Made by a program: the position numbers and the translations under genes | Assembly (NCBI GenBank): GCA_012728785.1 | Contig: JAAYEK010000134.1 | Coordinates: 1 to 47,624 of the forward strand | Source: Bacillota bacterium | GTDB taxonomy: Bacteria > Bacillota > UBA4882 > UBA8346 | Length of the DNA: 47,624 bases | Reading direction: 5' to 3' | Notes under the pieces: generated by a model | Told to the model about the DNA's origin: nothing | The model's database searches: none | What the model saw: only the letters and a program-made list of their open reading frames with translations | Shown: positions 7,421 to 16,987 of the stretch, piece after piece | Position numbering within the stretch: position 1 is the stretch's first letter | How the letters are laid out: every line of letters begins with the position of its first letter

Positions 7421-8761
7421 ATGCAGATCCATAGTCCTGAAACAAAAGTAGGGCTTTTTACTTTAATCGCTTTAGGTGTACTATTCGCAGTCTTTTACTG
7501 GTTGAACGGCACAAAACTTTTTCAAAGAGGTTATGAAGTCGAAGCCGTTTTCGAACGAATCGAAGGTTTGCGGCCAGGGGCGCCGGTAAAGTTTAACGGG
7601 GTCGATATTGGCAGGATTAACCGGGTCTATTTTGAAAACTACCAGGTCATTGTTACTATGAGAATTCAACCCCAATTTGAGATTCCTCAAAATACCAAAG
7701 CAGTTATCGCAGCCGCAGGACTCGTAGGCGATAAGTATTTGGAGTTGGTAATTACGAAACCGGGAGAATCCGTTATTGATGGTAACCGGATCAAAGGCCA
7801 AAGCCCCTACTCCATGGATCAGTTGTTTGATACCGCTAATGGAGCCCTTGAATCCATTAAAGAGATTGCCGATTCAATTAAGGAATTAACCGATGAGGAA
7901 CAGATCGGCAGTTTGAAAAATTCAATTGCCAGCATCAATCAGATCACCACTAATCTGGAAAATTTAACGGGCGGTCCTGAAGTCCGGCAATTAATTCAAA
8001 ATTTGGATCTGGCTCTTTCTGAATTGACTCAGGCCGGTAGTACCGCCAATCGTTTCTTGACCGAACTTGAGGCTAACGGCGAAACCGCTGCCGAATTAAA
8101 AAAAGTCATGGCTAATGTAGAGAAAATCACAACCAGTCTCGATAAATTTACTGCAATGATGGCCACCAACGGGCCTGAAGTTGAATTATTGGTCCAAGAT
8201 GCCCGCCAAACATTGCATACCATTAATAAGGCGGTTGATAATATTAATAAAGCCATTGAAGGATTGACCTCCGATGATAGGGAACCCTCCGAAGTCAGGC
8301 ATAATCTTAAAGCCGCTGCCGAAGCAGCAGGCAAAATTTCCGAATATGTCGCGTCATTGAATGAATTTAGCATTAATAACAATATTGGCGTGGGCCATCA
8401 AGACGAAACGGGGCTGATTGTTGATTATCGAATGGATGTCAATTTAAATATAAAGAATATGTTATTGTTAGGTGTTGAAGATATCGGAGAAGCTAATTTA
8501 ACCTCATTTCAAGTTGGTGTTAAATCCCGTAGCTCCCTTAGCCGTTTTGGTTTATACCGCGATGAAGTCGGTTTAGGTTTTGATTATTATCCAATCCCCA
8601 ATTTGACCTTTGGAATCGATGTTTGGGATACTAAATCCGCTAATCTCGGCCTTTCTTCCGCTTACAACCTCAATGAAGATTGGGCGGTAAAATTCTCCGC
8701 TTTTGAAAACTTAGATACCACTGATCGAAGTTGGACGGTGGAATGTTGGCGCAAGTTTTAA
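7421..8761 (+). CDS. mlaD: MCE-domain protein with C-terminal beta-strand-rich segment (MlaD-like)
   Basis: This 446-aa protein has one N-terminal membrane helix (about residues 9-27), an MCE domain (about 37-112, with GLRPGAPVKFNGVDIGRI and AGLVGDKYLEL), a long helical, coiled-coil-like region (about 130-325) and a C-terminal part of about 110 residues rich in alternating hydrophobic strands that ends in WRKF. The final F resembles the beta-signal of outer-membrane barrels. MlaD proteins fused to an outer-membrane barrel have been described in Veillonella, where they bridge the two membranes; this looks like the same design. ATG 7421 follows AGGAGG by 7 bases. Confidence 0.9.
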   Translation: MQIHSPETKVGLFTLIALGVLFAVFYWLNGTKLFQRGYEVEAVFERIEGLRPGAPVKFNGVDIGRINRVYFENYQVIVTMRIQPQFEIPQNTKAVIAAAGLVGDKYLELVITKPGESVIDGNRIKGQSPYSMDQLFDTANGALESIKEIADSIKELTDEEQIGSLKNSIASINQITTNLENLTGGPEVRQLIQNLDLALSELTQAGSTANRFLTELEANGETAAELKKVMANVEKITTSLDKFTAMMATNGPEVELLVQDARQTLHTINKAVDNINKAIEGLTSDDREPSEVRHNLKAAAEAAGKISEYVASLNEFSINNNIGVGHQDETGLIVDYRMDVNLNIKNMLLLGVEDIGEANLTSFQVGVKSRSSLSRFGLYRDEVGLGFDYYPIPNLTFGIDVWDTKSANLGLSSAYNLNEDWAVKFSAFENLDTTDRSWTVECWRKF

Positions 8762-8775
8762 ACCGTTATAAATTA

Positions 8776-9366
8776 TTATCTATTGGTAAAAGGTTGACGT
8801 ATCTTTTCCAATTCACGGGTTAGTATTGGAACGAGCAACGCTAAACTAATTATTTTGATCCATTCACCAATAATCATAAACGGTAATCCCGGTAAGATGG
8901 CGGCCATTACCACCAATTCGGAGCCGAAAAAAACAGCGGCCAATGGGATATATCCCAATCCAAAAAGATAAATTACAAATATGCCGGTGAATGAAGCGAT
9001 TAGAACACTAATATAATCCCGTTTAAACCATTTGAGACGATAAAGAAAACCGGCCAAATAAGAACCGGGAATAAACCCTAATAGAAATCCGAAAGTTGGT
9101 TTCATCAGGTATCCAATTCCCCCTCCTCCCGAAAAAACGGGGAATCCAATCAATCCCATTAATAAGTATAATGAAGGGACCAACAAACCTACTCTCGGTC
9201 CCAGTAATAAACCGGTTAAGACCACAGCCAGCGTTTGCATAGTAATCGGAACGGGTCCAATCGCCAGGCTCAACCGGGCGCTGATTACCACCACAGCCAC
9301 CATTAATGAGGTTAGAACCAGATCAAATATTTCCTCTCCTACCGTTAATTTTTTCATCCGGCTCAT
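8776..9366 (-). CDS. bioY: Biotin transporter substrate-binding S component BioY
   Basis: This 196-aa membrane protein has about six hydrophobic helices and the BioY motifs GPVPITMQTLAVVLTGLLLG and GYLMKPTFGFLLGFIPGSYLAG. BioY takes up biotin, alone or with an ECF ATPase/T module. The start is ATG 9366, which overlaps the birA stop codon as ATGA and has GGAGG close upstream; the track ORF begins too early inside birA. Coupled translation with birA fits joint control of biotin supply. Confidence 0.95.
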   Translation of the reverse strand: MSRMKKLTVGEEIFDLVLTSLMVAVVVISARLSLAIGPVPITMQTLAVVLTGLLLGPRVGLLVPSLYLLMGLIGFPVFSGGGGIGYLMKPTFGFLLGFIPGSYLAGFLYRLKWFKRDYISVLIASFTGIFVIYLFGLGYIPLAAVFFGSELVVMAAILPGLPFMIIGEWIKIISLALLVPILTRELEKIRQPFTNR

Positions 9367-10343
9367 TCTTCCTCCGTATTTTGGATTATCTCTCCGGCGT
9401 ATACCCGGATCATCGACCCTGACGGTTCTTTGAGCCAAAGACTGCCGTCGTCATCCAAATCCACCGCTTCTCCGCTCAAAGTCCGATGATAGCCCTGATT
9501 AATCCGAACCGTCTTGCCTAAAGTAGCTGAATTTTTCTTAGCATAAGCCACAATTTCTAAAAGACTGCCATTAGGTAAACGATCGTAATTTATTTCAAAA
9601 ATTCTTAGAAACTCTTGTAAAATCATTCTTCGGGATAGATCCGAACCTTTAATCATCTGCAGTGAAGCAACTAACGGTTTTAATTCATCCGGAAATTCCT
9701 CCGCCCTTTGGTTGACATTTAACCCTAAACCGATGATCAAATAATTAATCATGTCTGCTTCTCCATTGACCTCAGCCAAAATCCCGGCTAATTTCCGGCC
9801 GTCAAAGACCAAGTCATTAGGCCATTTTACTTGAACTTGGATCTTCGTAACATTATAAATCGCCTGAGCCATGGAAACCGCAGTCAAAATTGTCATTCCA
9901 GCCAGTTCAGAAGGGTTTATCTTTGGCCTTAAGACTAAACTAAAACAAAGCCCTTTACCCGGCGTGGAAAACCAACTTCGGCCTAAACGGCCACGGCCTT
10001 GAGTTTGAGATTCAGCTAAACATAAACCTCCTTCAACCGCGCCTTCTACAGCCAGTCTTTTAGCCCAACGGTTGGTGGAGTCGGTTTCCGGTTGAAAATG
10101 AATCTCCCTCCCGAACCGCTTCGTCTTTAACCCTTCTAAAATTTCAAACGGGTTTAGCTCCGGGGTCTTAGTTAAACAATACCCCTTCCGCGGGGAAGAA
10201 CTTATCTCATAACCCATTTCCCGTAGTTGGTTAATTTGTTTCCAGATGCCAGCCCTAGTGATACCGGAAATTTTAGCCAGGGTTTCGCCTGAGACATAAT
10301 TCCCCAAATGTTCCTTTAGTACTTTAATAATTCTTTCCACCAT
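9363..10343 (-). CDS. birA: Bifunctional biotin-[acetyl-CoA-carboxylase] ligase / biotin operon repressor
   Basis: This 326-aa protein has an N-terminal winged helix-turn-helix (about residues 5-65, VSGETLAKISGITRAGIWKQINQLREMGY), then the biotin ligase domain with ETDSTNRWAKRL, GRGRLGRSWFSTPGKG and VKWPNDLVFDGRKLAGILAE, and a C-terminal SH3-like cap. It attaches biotin to carboxylases and, through the HTH, can repress biotin genes (class II BirA). It shares an ATGA junction with bioY. A near-consensus promoter lies just upstream. Confidence 0.96.
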   Translation of the reverse strand: MVERIIKVLKEHLGNYVSGETLAKISGITRAGIWKQINQLREMGYEISSSPRKGYCLTKTPELNPFEILEGLKTKRFGREIHFQPETDSTNRWAKRLAVEGAVEGGLCLAESQTQGRGRLGRSWFSTPGKGLCFSLVLRPKINPSELAGMTILTAVSMAQAIYNVTKIQVQVKWPNDLVFDGRKLAGILAEVNGEADMINYLIIGLGLNVNQRAEEFPDELKPLVASLQMIKGSDLSRRMILQEFLRIFEINYDRLPNGSLLEIVAYAKKNSATLGKTVRINQGYHRTLSGEAVDLDDDGSLWLKEPSGSMIRVYAGEIIQNTEEE

Positions 10344-10361
10344 TTAGTCACCACCATCGAA

Positions 10362-10390
10362 AGTATAGCTGTCCCAACAATAAATGTCAA
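10362..10390 (-). promoter_or_regulatory. Sigma-A type promoter of birA-bioY
   Basis: On the minus strand TTGACA (10390-10385) and TATACT (10367-10362) are separated by exactly 17 bases, upstream of the birA ATG at 10343. The leader is very short, leaving little room for a separate operator. No clear long dyad was seen in it. Confidence 0.8.
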
Positions 10391-10430
10391 CTCGATCTAT
10401 TTTCTTGGTTTACAATTAATGATTTATAAA

Positions 10431-10458
10431 AAAACGGCAGCCATCGGGTTGCCGTTTT
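10431..10458 (-). terminator. Terminator after tdk
   Basis: The perfect 9-bp stem AAAACGGCA/TGCCGTTTT with a 10-base loop is followed on the minus strand by TTTATAAATC, giving a run of seven T. Its 3' edge touches the tdk stop codon. Confidence 0.8.
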
Positions 10459-11024
10459 CATGGTCTTATTTTTCCCTCCCGCCAATGCTTGCGGCAGAGT
10501 GAGATATAACTTTCATTCCCTCCAATTTGAATCTGTTCGCCTTCATAAACCGGCTTGCCATTTACCAGCCGGGTATTCATGGTCGCTTTTTTACCGCACC
10601 AACATATTGTCTTTAACTCCTCAATACTGTCGGCAAACGAAAGCAAGGCCTCACTCCCGGGGAATAATTCTCCCTTGAAGTCAGTCCTCAAACCGTAGGC
10701 AATTACCGGAATATTGTAATCATCCACGATCCGACAAATCTGGAGCACTTGTTCCTTAGAGAGAAATTGAGCTTCATCAATAAGTATACAATTTACCTCT
10801 TCATCCGTTACTAGGCCTATTAGATTTGTGTCTTGATTAATAATCATCGCGTCACTCTCAAGTCCGACGCGGGATTTAATCTTTACCGCGCCGCACCTGT
10901 TGTCAATAGCCGGTTTGAGTAATAATACCTTTTGGCCCCGTTCCTCATAGTTATATTTAACTTGCAACAATTGGGTGGTTTTCCCGGCATTCATCGCCGA
11001 GTACCGGAAATAAATTTTCGCCAT
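10458..11024 (-). CDS. tdk: Thymidine kinase
   Basis: This 188-aa type II thymidine kinase has the phosphate loop SAMNAGKTTQLLQ, the Walker B-like CILIDEAQFL and the lasso region with CWCGKKATMNTRLVNG, ending in a zinc-site cysteine and histidine (SLCRKHW). It phosphorylates thymidine in the salvage pathway. Ribosome site ACAGGTGA precedes the ATG. It is downstream of folB on the same strand. Confidence 0.96.
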   Translation of the reverse strand: MAKIYFRYSAMNAGKTTQLLQVKYNYEERGQKVLLLKPAIDNRCGAVKIKSRVGLESDAMIINQDTNLIGLVTDEEVNCILIDEAQFLSKEQVLQICRIVDDYNIPVIAYGLRTDFKGELFPGSEALLSFADSIEELKTICWCGKKATMNTRLVNGKPVYEGEQIQIGGNESYISLCRKHWREGKIRP

Positions 11025-11098
11025 CGAATGTCACCTGTCGGAACTATTATCATTTTGTTATAGCTAAACCATCAACTGCTAAATTGTAGTCAAAACCA

Positions 11099-11461
11099 TT
11101 AAAATTCCTTGCTAATTTCAAATTCGGCCGCTTCAACGACCCCACCAACCGGAGGTTGTGGTTTTCTAACTCGAACCGTAATGCTCTTCAGGGTGTATTT
11201 TTTTCCCAAACGGTTTAAAATGGCTAATGCCATTCCCTCAATTAGGGAAAATTGTTCAGTCTCCACTATCTTTCGAACGGCTTCATAAACATCCACATAA
11301 TTGACGGTCAGCTCTAGATCGTCCTTTAAGCCGGCCTCAGTTAAGTCGGAGACCAACTCAACATCAACCTCGATCTGTTGTCCTAATTTTCTTTCTTCAG
11401 CATAAACCCCATGATAGCCAAAGAAAATCATCTTCTTCAATGTTAATTTGGTAGAATTCAT
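11099..11461 (-). CDS. folB: Dihydroneopterin aldolase
   Basis: This 120-aa protein reads MIFFGYHGVYAEERKLGQQIEVDVEL with the conserved GYHGVxxEE, then TVNYVDVYEAVRKIVE and FSLIEGMA, the active-site pattern of FolB, which cleaves dihydroneopterin in folate synthesis. I start at ATG 11461 because AAGGAGG lies 4 bases before it; the track start is 6 codons earlier. No other folate gene is present in the window. Confidence 0.93.
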   Translation of the reverse strand: MNSTKLTLKKMIFFGYHGVYAEERKLGQQIEVDVELVSDLTEAGLKDDLELTVNYVDVYEAVRKIVETEQFSLIEGMALAILNRLGKKYTLKSITVRVRKPQPPVGGVVEAAEFEISKEF

Positions 11462-11538
11462 CGTACCTCCTTTTCTCACCCAATTTTACCCCATTTAACT
11501 GCCCTTGTGAAGATCACTTATTGTTAATCCCGAAAAGA

Positions 11539-11567
11539 TTGACAAAACTCTAAACCAAAAGTAAAAT
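11539..11567 (+). promoter_or_regulatory. Sigma-A type promoter of nadABC
   Basis: TTGACA (11539-11544) and TAAAAT (11562-11567) are 17 bases apart, about 46 bases upstream of the nadA ATG. I could not see a convincing NiaR-type operator dyad. Confidence 0.7.
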
Positions 11568-11612
11568 AAGGATAAATTAATACCGGAATGGTTAGAAATA
11601 AGGGTGATCTTG

Positions 11613-12524
11613 ATGAAAACCGCTGATTATATAAATGAGATCAATCAACTTCGCATTCAAAAAAAAGCGCTGATCCTAGCGCATAATTATCAAAACGATG
11701 AAGTCCAAGCGCTAGCCGATATTGTCGGTGATTCATTGGCCTTGAGCCGGGCGGCGGCCGACTCTCAAGCTGAAGTCATTGTCTTTTGCGGGGTCCATTT
11801 TATGGCCGAAAGCGCCGCTATCTTGGCGCCGGAAAAAACAATCCTTTTCCCGGCGGAAAACGCCGGTTGTCCTATGGCGGACATGGCTGATGCCGACGAA
11901 GTCCTCAAATGGCGAAAACGTTACCCTAAAGCCGTTGTGGTTGCCTATGTAAATACCTCCGCTGCTGTTAAAGCAGTCAGCGATTATTGCTGTACCTCGG
12001 CCAACGCTGTAAAACTGGTTAAAAACATTCCCGAATCGGAAATTATTTTTCTACCCGACCAGAATTTAGGCAGCTATGTAGCTAAACAAGTTCCCGACAA
12101 AATCATCCATCTATGGCCCGGTTATTGTATCACCCACCATCACGTAGAACCGGAGTCAGTCACCGCTATTAAAGAGCTTCACCCGGATGCCCCGGTTCTG
12201 GTCCATCCCGAATGCCGCCCTGAAGTAACAAAGTTAGCGGATTTTGTGGGCAGCACTTCACAGATTATTAGTTATGTTAATAATTCTGCCCGGAAAAAAT
12301 ATATTATCGGTACTGAAATGGGAGTTATCTACGGACTTCAAAAAGAAAATCCCGCTAAAACTTTCTACTTATTAACTAAAGGATTGGTCTGTCCGAATAT
12401 GAAACAGACCACCGTCGCTAAAGTCCTTAAATCCCTTCAAACCATGCAACCAGTTGTTCAAGTACCCTCTGAAATTAGGATCAAAGCTGAACAAGCTTTA
12501 AACCGGATGCTGGAATTCCTTTAA
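11613..12524 (+). CDS. nadA: Quinolinate synthase
   Basis: This 303-aa enzyme condenses iminoaspartate with dihydroxyacetone phosphate to quinolinate using a 4Fe-4S cluster. Motifs seen: LILAHNYQNDEVQALADIVGDSLALSR, GVHFMAESAAILAP, AGCPMADM (cluster cysteine), TSANAVKLV, HPEC (second cysteine) and GTEMGVIYGL, then CPNMKQT with the third cysteine. Length is normal for the short bacterial/archaeal type. ATG 11613 is preceded by AAGGGTGATC. It is first in nadA-nadB-nadC. Confidence 0.97.
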   Translation: MKTADYINEINQLRIQKKALILAHNYQNDEVQALADIVGDSLALSRAAADSQAEVIVFCGVHFMAESAAILAPEKTILFPAENAGCPMADMADADEVLKWRKRYPKAVVVAYVNTSAAVKAVSDYCCTSANAVKLVKNIPESEIIFLPDQNLGSYVAKQVPDKIIHLWPGYCITHHHVEPESVTAIKELHPDAPVLVHPECRPEVTKLADFVGSTSQIISYVNNSARKKYIIGTEMGVIYGLQKENPAKTFYLLTKGLVCPNMKQTTVAKVLKSLQTMQPVVQVPSEIRIKAEQALNRMLEFL

Positions 12525-12537
12525 AAAGGTGGCGCTC

Positions 12538-14127
12538 ATGCAAACTAATTTTCCGGCCAGCCCCCCTTCCCTTAAGGATAGGGCTCCATATTTAGTCATT
12601 GGCAGCGGAATCGCGGGTTTATATACTGCGCTGGAATTGAGCAAATCTGGTCCGGTAATCTTGATTACCAAATCAAAGCTTTCCGAAAGCAATACCACCT
12701 ATGCTCAGGGTGGTATTGCTGCGGCAATCGGTAACCACGATTCCCCCGAACTTCATTACCAGGACACCATTATGGCCGGGGCCGGTTTATGCGTCTCGGA
12801 TTCAGTTTTAACACTTGTCCATGAGGGTCCCAACCGGGTTAAACATTTAATTGACTTAGGGGTCCCCTTTGACCGCTCCGAAACAAATCAGTTGGCTTTA
12901 ACCCGCGAAGCGGCTCACAGTCGGCGTAGGATCCTTCATGCCGACGGCGATGCCACTGGCCGCGAAGTAACCTATAGTTTAATCTCAAAAGTGCAAACAG
13001 CCAATATCAGAATTTATGAAGACCATTTTGCCTTGGCTTTAATTAAACAACAAGGAAACTGTTGTGGAGTAATAACCATTCATAATGATCAATATCATTC
13101 TTTCCTTGCTGCTGCAGTAATTTTATGTTCCGGCGGTTTGGGACAGATTTACGGCAAGACTACTAATCCTAAAATAGCTACCGGTGATGGGATCACCTTG
13201 GCTTATTATGCCGGAGCGGTATTAAGAGATCTAGAATTTATTCAATTTCATCCTACCGCTCTTTACCTGCCTCCGGCTCCCCCATTTCTAATTTCCGAAT
13301 CAGTCCGAGGTGAAGGCGCAATCCTTCTCAATCATAAGGGTGTCCCATTTATGTCTAAATATCACCCACTGGCCGAATTGGCCCCCCGAGACATTGTAGC
13401 TCGGGCTATTTTTGCTGAAATTGAAAAAACCGGCAACGACTGTGTTTATCTTGATTTAGCGCGAATCGGCGTCCCAACTATCAAGAGACGTTTTCCTAAC
13501 ATCTATAATGAATGCGCCTCCTATGGGTTGGATATTACCACCGAACCAATTCCGGTGGCTCCAGCCGCGCATTATGCCATGGGAGGTGTTGCCACCGATT
13601 TGTTCGGTAGAACCAATATCCCCTGTTTATATGCAGCCGGCGAAGTATCAAATACCGGAGTTCATGGCGCTAACCGGTTGGCCAGCAATTCATTATTGGA
13701 AGGACTGGTTTTCGGAGGTAGAATCGCCGATCATCTCCAAAAACTATCCCTCACTATTCCCGAACCCCATCAAGAATTCGAGATTTGTTATCCAAAGCTC
13801 TATACTTTATTCGAATCCGTTGAATCTGACTTGACCAAGCTCCATCAGATTACAGGTCACCATTTGGGAATCATCCGGGATCAAGGTGGCCTCTCCGAAG
13901 CTTATGATTTACTAGATCTTGAACCGCTTGCCAATCCTAAATTCCAATTAAAACCAGACTATTTTGAACTACAAAATATGTACTTAATCGCCAAACTGAT
14001 AGCTAAATCCGCTCTTGTCAGAACCGAAAGCCGCGGTGGTCATTATCGGTCCGATTACTCCAAACCCAAAGCCAGTTGGCGTAAACATATTGAGTTTTGT
14101 GGCGAAAACATGGAGGTCAAAGAATGA
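12538..14127 (+). CDS. nadB: L-aspartate oxidase
   Basis: This 529-aa FAD enzyme oxidises aspartate to iminoaspartate, the substrate of NadA. It has the dinucleotide fold VIGSGIAGLYTALEL, the NTTYAQGGIAAAIG loop, EAAHSRRRILHADGDATG, the FQFHPTAL-like EFIQFHPTALYLP and the substrate arginine region SESVRGEGA, and HYAMGGVATDLFGRT. ATG 12538 follows AAAAGGTGG, 13 bases after the nadA stop. The stop overlaps the nadC ATG. Confidence 0.97.
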   Translation: MQTNFPASPPSLKDRAPYLVIGSGIAGLYTALELSKSGPVILITKSKLSESNTTYAQGGIAAAIGNHDSPELHYQDTIMAGAGLCVSDSVLTLVHEGPNRVKHLIDLGVPFDRSETNQLALTREAAHSRRRILHADGDATGREVTYSLISKVQTANIRIYEDHFALALIKQQGNCCGVITIHNDQYHSFLAAAVILCSGGLGQIYGKTTNPKIATGDGITLAYYAGAVLRDLEFIQFHPTALYLPPAPPFLISESVRGEGAILLNHKGVPFMSKYHPLAELAPRDIVARAIFAEIEKTGNDCVYLDLARIGVPTIKRRFPNIYNECASYGLDITTEPIPVAPAAHYAMGGVATDLFGRTNIPCLYAAGEVSNTGVHGANRLASNSLLEGLVFGGRIADHLQKLSLTIPEPHQEFEICYPKLYTLFESVESDLTKLHQITGHHLGIIRDQGGLSEAYDLLDLEPLANPKFQLKPDYFELQNMYLIAKLIAKSALVRTESRGGHYRSDYSKPKASWRKHIEFCGENMEVKE

Positions 14128-14957
14128 ACCCTATATTAATCAAAGAAATTGTCAAACAGGCCTTAGAGGAAGACCTGGGAATCGGCGATCTCACTTCGGA
14201 TTCTATTTTTAAAGAAGATTTTAATACCAACGCTGTTTTTCGAGCCAAATCATCGGGTGTCATTGCCGGTCTGCCGATCGCGGTCGAGGTTTTTCAGCTA
14301 CTCGATCCCGGTATAAACTTTACCGCCTTTGTTACGGATGGTGTCGTCGTCTCCTCCGGGGCTGAAATCGCCAAGGTTACCGGTCCGATTAAATCAATCT
14401 TGGCAGGAGAAAGAGTAGCGCTCAACTTTTTGCAACACCTTTCCGGAATTGCAACTAAAACCGCCGGCTTGGTAAAGCTGGTGGAAGAGTTCCCGGTCAA
14501 GGTGGTAGATACCAGAAAGACCACTCCTGGTTTACGAATTTTGGAGAAATATGCAGTACTCCAAGGCGGAGGTCACAACCATCGTTTTAATCTGGCGGAC
14601 GCAGTGTTGATAAAAGATAATCATATCAAGGCTTGTGGATCGATTTTAGAAGCAGTAAAAAGAGCCAGGGAGGGGATTCCCCATACAATGAAGATCGAAA
14701 TTGAGGTCGAGAATGAAACCCAAGTCAAGGAAGCCCTTGCAGCAAAGGTAGACATTATCATGCTCGACAATATGACCCCAGCGCAAATGGCCGTCATGGT
14801 CCGGTTAATTAATGGGAGGGCGATTGTCGAGGCTTCCGGAAACATCGATGAGTCCTCTATTAAAGCAGTGTCCGCCGCCGGAGTTGATATCATTTCCAGC
14901 GGCGCTATTACTCATTCGGTTAATGCCTTAGATATCAGTCTGGATATTTTGATCTAA
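14124..14957 (+). CDS. nadC: Nicotinate-nucleotide diphosphorylase (carboxylating)
   Basis: This 277-aa enzyme converts quinolinate and PRPP to nicotinate mononucleotide. Visible motifs are EEDLGIGDLTSD, NFLQHLSGIATKTAG, VVDTRKTTPGLRILEKYAVLQGGGHNHR (quinolinate/PRPP site), LIKDNHI, EIEVEN and MLDNM, then EASGNI. ATG 14124 overlaps the nadB stop as ATGA and follows GGAGG. With nadA and nadB this makes the full de novo route from aspartate. Confidence 0.97.
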   Translation: MNPILIKEIVKQALEEDLGIGDLTSDSIFKEDFNTNAVFRAKSSGVIAGLPIAVEVFQLLDPGINFTAFVTDGVVVSSGAEIAKVTGPIKSILAGERVALNFLQHLSGIATKTAGLVKLVEEFPVKVVDTRKTTPGLRILEKYAVLQGGGHNHRFNLADAVLIKDNHIKACGSILEAVKRAREGIPHTMKIEIEVENETQVKEALAAKVDIIMLDNMTPAQMAVMVRLINGRAIVEASGNIDESSIKAVSAAGVDIISSGAITHSVNALDISLDILI

Positions 14958-14961
14958 AAAA

Positions 14962-15007
14962 AGAGGCTGTTGCAAAATGTAAAGTTTTGTTACAGCCTCT
15001 AATAATT
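14962..15007 (-). terminator. Terminator between nadC and ftsH, derived from or resembling an IS end
   Basis: AGAGGCTGT (14962-14970) pairs with ACAGCCTCT (14992-15000), and inside it CAAAA pairs with TTTTG, giving a long imperfect hairpin. On the minus strand it is followed by seven T (14955-14961), fitting termination of ftsH; nadC transcription could also stop here. The half sequence GGCTGTTGCAAAAT recurs in inverse form at 38795. Confidence 0.7.
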
Positions 15008-15049
15008 TATTAAATCGGGTTATTGGCTCATTTCGTCCATCCGGGCCTT

Positions 15050-16897
15050 TTAAGCCTCGGCTTTTACCGTTTCTTCTTTCTCTTCTGATTTGGGTTTTTT
15101 TCCAATCAATTCTACAAAGGCTTCCCCTTCAATAGTTTCCTTCTCCAGCAAAGCATTGGCAATCTTATCAAGTAATTCCCGGTGTTCGATCACAATTTGT
15201 TTGGATTTTTCAAATGATTCATCCATAATCAGTTTGATCTCCCGATCAATGGCTGCCGCAATCTCTTCGCTATAATTCTTATCGCGGGAAATATCCCTGC
15301 CCAGGAAAACTTGTTCCTCATGTCCATGGCCGAAAGTCATATAACCCAAATTGTCGCTCATCCCATATTCCGTGATCATCCGGCGCACGGTTTTAGTGGA
15401 CCGTTCCAGATCGTTACGGGCCCCGGTACTGATCTCGCCTAGAGCAACGACTTCTGCGGCCCGACCTCCCAACATGAACACCACGTTTTCTAATAATTCC
15501 GTTCTAGTGCTGTAATGTTTATCTTCAAGCGGTAACGCTAAAGTATAACCGCCTGCTTGGCCTCTCGGAATAATCGAAATCTTATGAATCGGGTCGACTG
15601 TCGGCATAAAATGTCCGACCAAAGCGTGACCCGCTTCATGAAAGGCGGTTAACTCCTTTTCCTTAAGGCTCATGACCCGGCTCTTCTTTTCCGGTCCGGC
15701 GATGACCCGTTCAATTGCATCTTCACAGTCTTTCATAAAAATTTTCTTTTTACCCCGCCTAGCCGCAAGTAAAGCTGCCTCATTCAATACATTAGCCAAA
15801 TCAGCCCCGGTAAACATCGAAGTTTGACGGGCTAATACTTTAAGTTCTACTTCCGAGGCTAATGGCTTACCCTTAGAATGTACTTTTAGAATATCTTCTC
15901 TACCTTTAATATCGGGGATATCCAAGGTAACTTGACGATCAAACCTTCCCGGACGGAGCAGCGCCGGATCCAAAACATCAGGTCGGTTAGTAGCTGCCAG
16001 AATGATAATACCCGAGTTAGGTTCAAAACCATCCATTTCTACCAGTAACTGGTTTAAGGTTTGTTCCCGTTCATCATGACCACCGCCCAAACCAGCGCCC
16101 CGCTGTCTTCCCACAGCATCGATCTCATCAACAAAGACAATACAAGGAGCATTCTTTTTAGCCTGTTCAAATAGGTCTCTTACCCGTGAGGCTCCGACTC
16201 CGACAAACATCTCCACAAAATCCGAACCACTAATACTAAAAAACGGAGTTCCCGCCTCACCGGCTACGGCTTTGGCTAAAAGCGTTTTACCGGTGCCCGG
16301 AGGACCGATCAATAATACCCCTTTGGGGATTCGAGCGCCCAACTCGGTAAAACGTCGGGGTTGACGTAAGAACTCAACAATCTCCACCAATTCTTCTTTT
16401 GCTTCGTCTTCTCCGGCCACATCATCAAAGGTAGTTTTGGTTTTATCCTCTGCATGAAGCCTAGCGCGACTTTTTCCAAAGGAAAGCGCTTTGTTGCCGG
16501 TATTTTGCATCTGATTGATTAGAAAAAACCATAGAATAACGATCATAATAATGAATCCCAAGTTGGGAAGGAGCATCGCCCACCAACTATTACCGCTAGT
16601 GGCGAAAGAAACTTTAACCCCTTGATCCTTTAATTGTTGGTAATATAACTCAGGATGATTGATCGGCCCTTCGGTGCGAAACTTCTTATAGGTCTCTTCA
16701 TTCTGCTTGCCTTGAATTGTTCCATCATTATTATTAATGGTGGCTTCGGTAATTTTACCTTCTTCAACCCTGACGATGAACTCGTTAAAACTTATGTCTT
16801 CAACTTGGTTTGGGCTCTTCATAAAATTAACTACTAAAAATAATGCGATAATCGCCACCAAAAAATAGATCATAATTTCGCGGATAATCTTAAGCAT
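15050..16897 (-). CDS. ftsH: ATP-dependent zinc metalloprotease FtsH
   Basis: This 615-aa membrane protease has an N-terminal helix (about 8-26), an extracytoplasmic domain, a second helix (about 105-127), an AAA+ domain with [22 protein letters not shown] and the second region of homology RPGRFDRQ, and a zinc protease domain with HEAGH and a downstream acidic ligand. The pore motif [12 protein letters not shown] is present. The start is ATG 16897 after GGGAGG, not the upstream track start. It follows tilS and spoIIE, a common Firmicute order. Confidence 0.97.
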   Translation of the reverse strand: MLKIIREIMIYFLVAIIALFLVVNFMKSPNQVEDISFNEFIVRVEEGKITEATINNNDGTIQGKQNEETYKKFRTEGPINHPELYYQQLKDQGVKVSFATSGNSWWAMLLPNLGFIIMIVILWFFLINQMQNTGNKALSFGKSRARLHAEDKTKTTFDDVAGEDEAKEELVEIVEFLRQPRRFTELGARIPKGVLLIGPPGTGKTLLAKAVAGEAGTPFFSISGSDFVEMFVGVGASRVRDLFEQAKKNAPCIVFVDEIDAVGRQRGAGLGGGHDEREQTLNQLLVEMDGFEPNSGIIILAATNRPDVLDPALLRPGRFDRQVTLDIPDIKGREDILKVHSKGKPLASEVELKVLARQTSMFTGADLANVLNEAALLAARRGKKKIFMKDCEDAIERVIAGPEKKSRVMSLKEKELTAFHEAGHALVGHFMPTVDPIHKISIIPRGQAGGYTLALPLEDKHYSTRTELLENVVFMLGGRAAEVVALGEISTGARNDLERSTKTVRRMITEYGMSDNLGYMTFGHGHEEQVFLGRDISRDKNYSEEIAAAIDREIKLIMDESFEKSKQIVIEHRELLDKIANALLEKETIEGEAFVELIGKKPKSEEKEETVKAEA

Positions 16898-16931
16898 GTA
16901 AACCTCCCTTCGGCATTTAGCCATGTCAAAT

Positions 16932-16937
16932 ATTATA
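16932..16937 (-). promoter_or_regulatory. Likely -10 element of ftsH promoter
   Basis: TATAAT on the minus strand, preceded by TGG to form an extended -10 (TGGTATAAT), about 35 bases before the ftsH ATG. The matching -35 (TTGTAT at 17 bases) is weak. Confidence 0.5.
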
Positions 16938-16987
16938 CCATAGTCAAAATTTGAATACAACTTAACTACTTAACTACTTACCTATTG

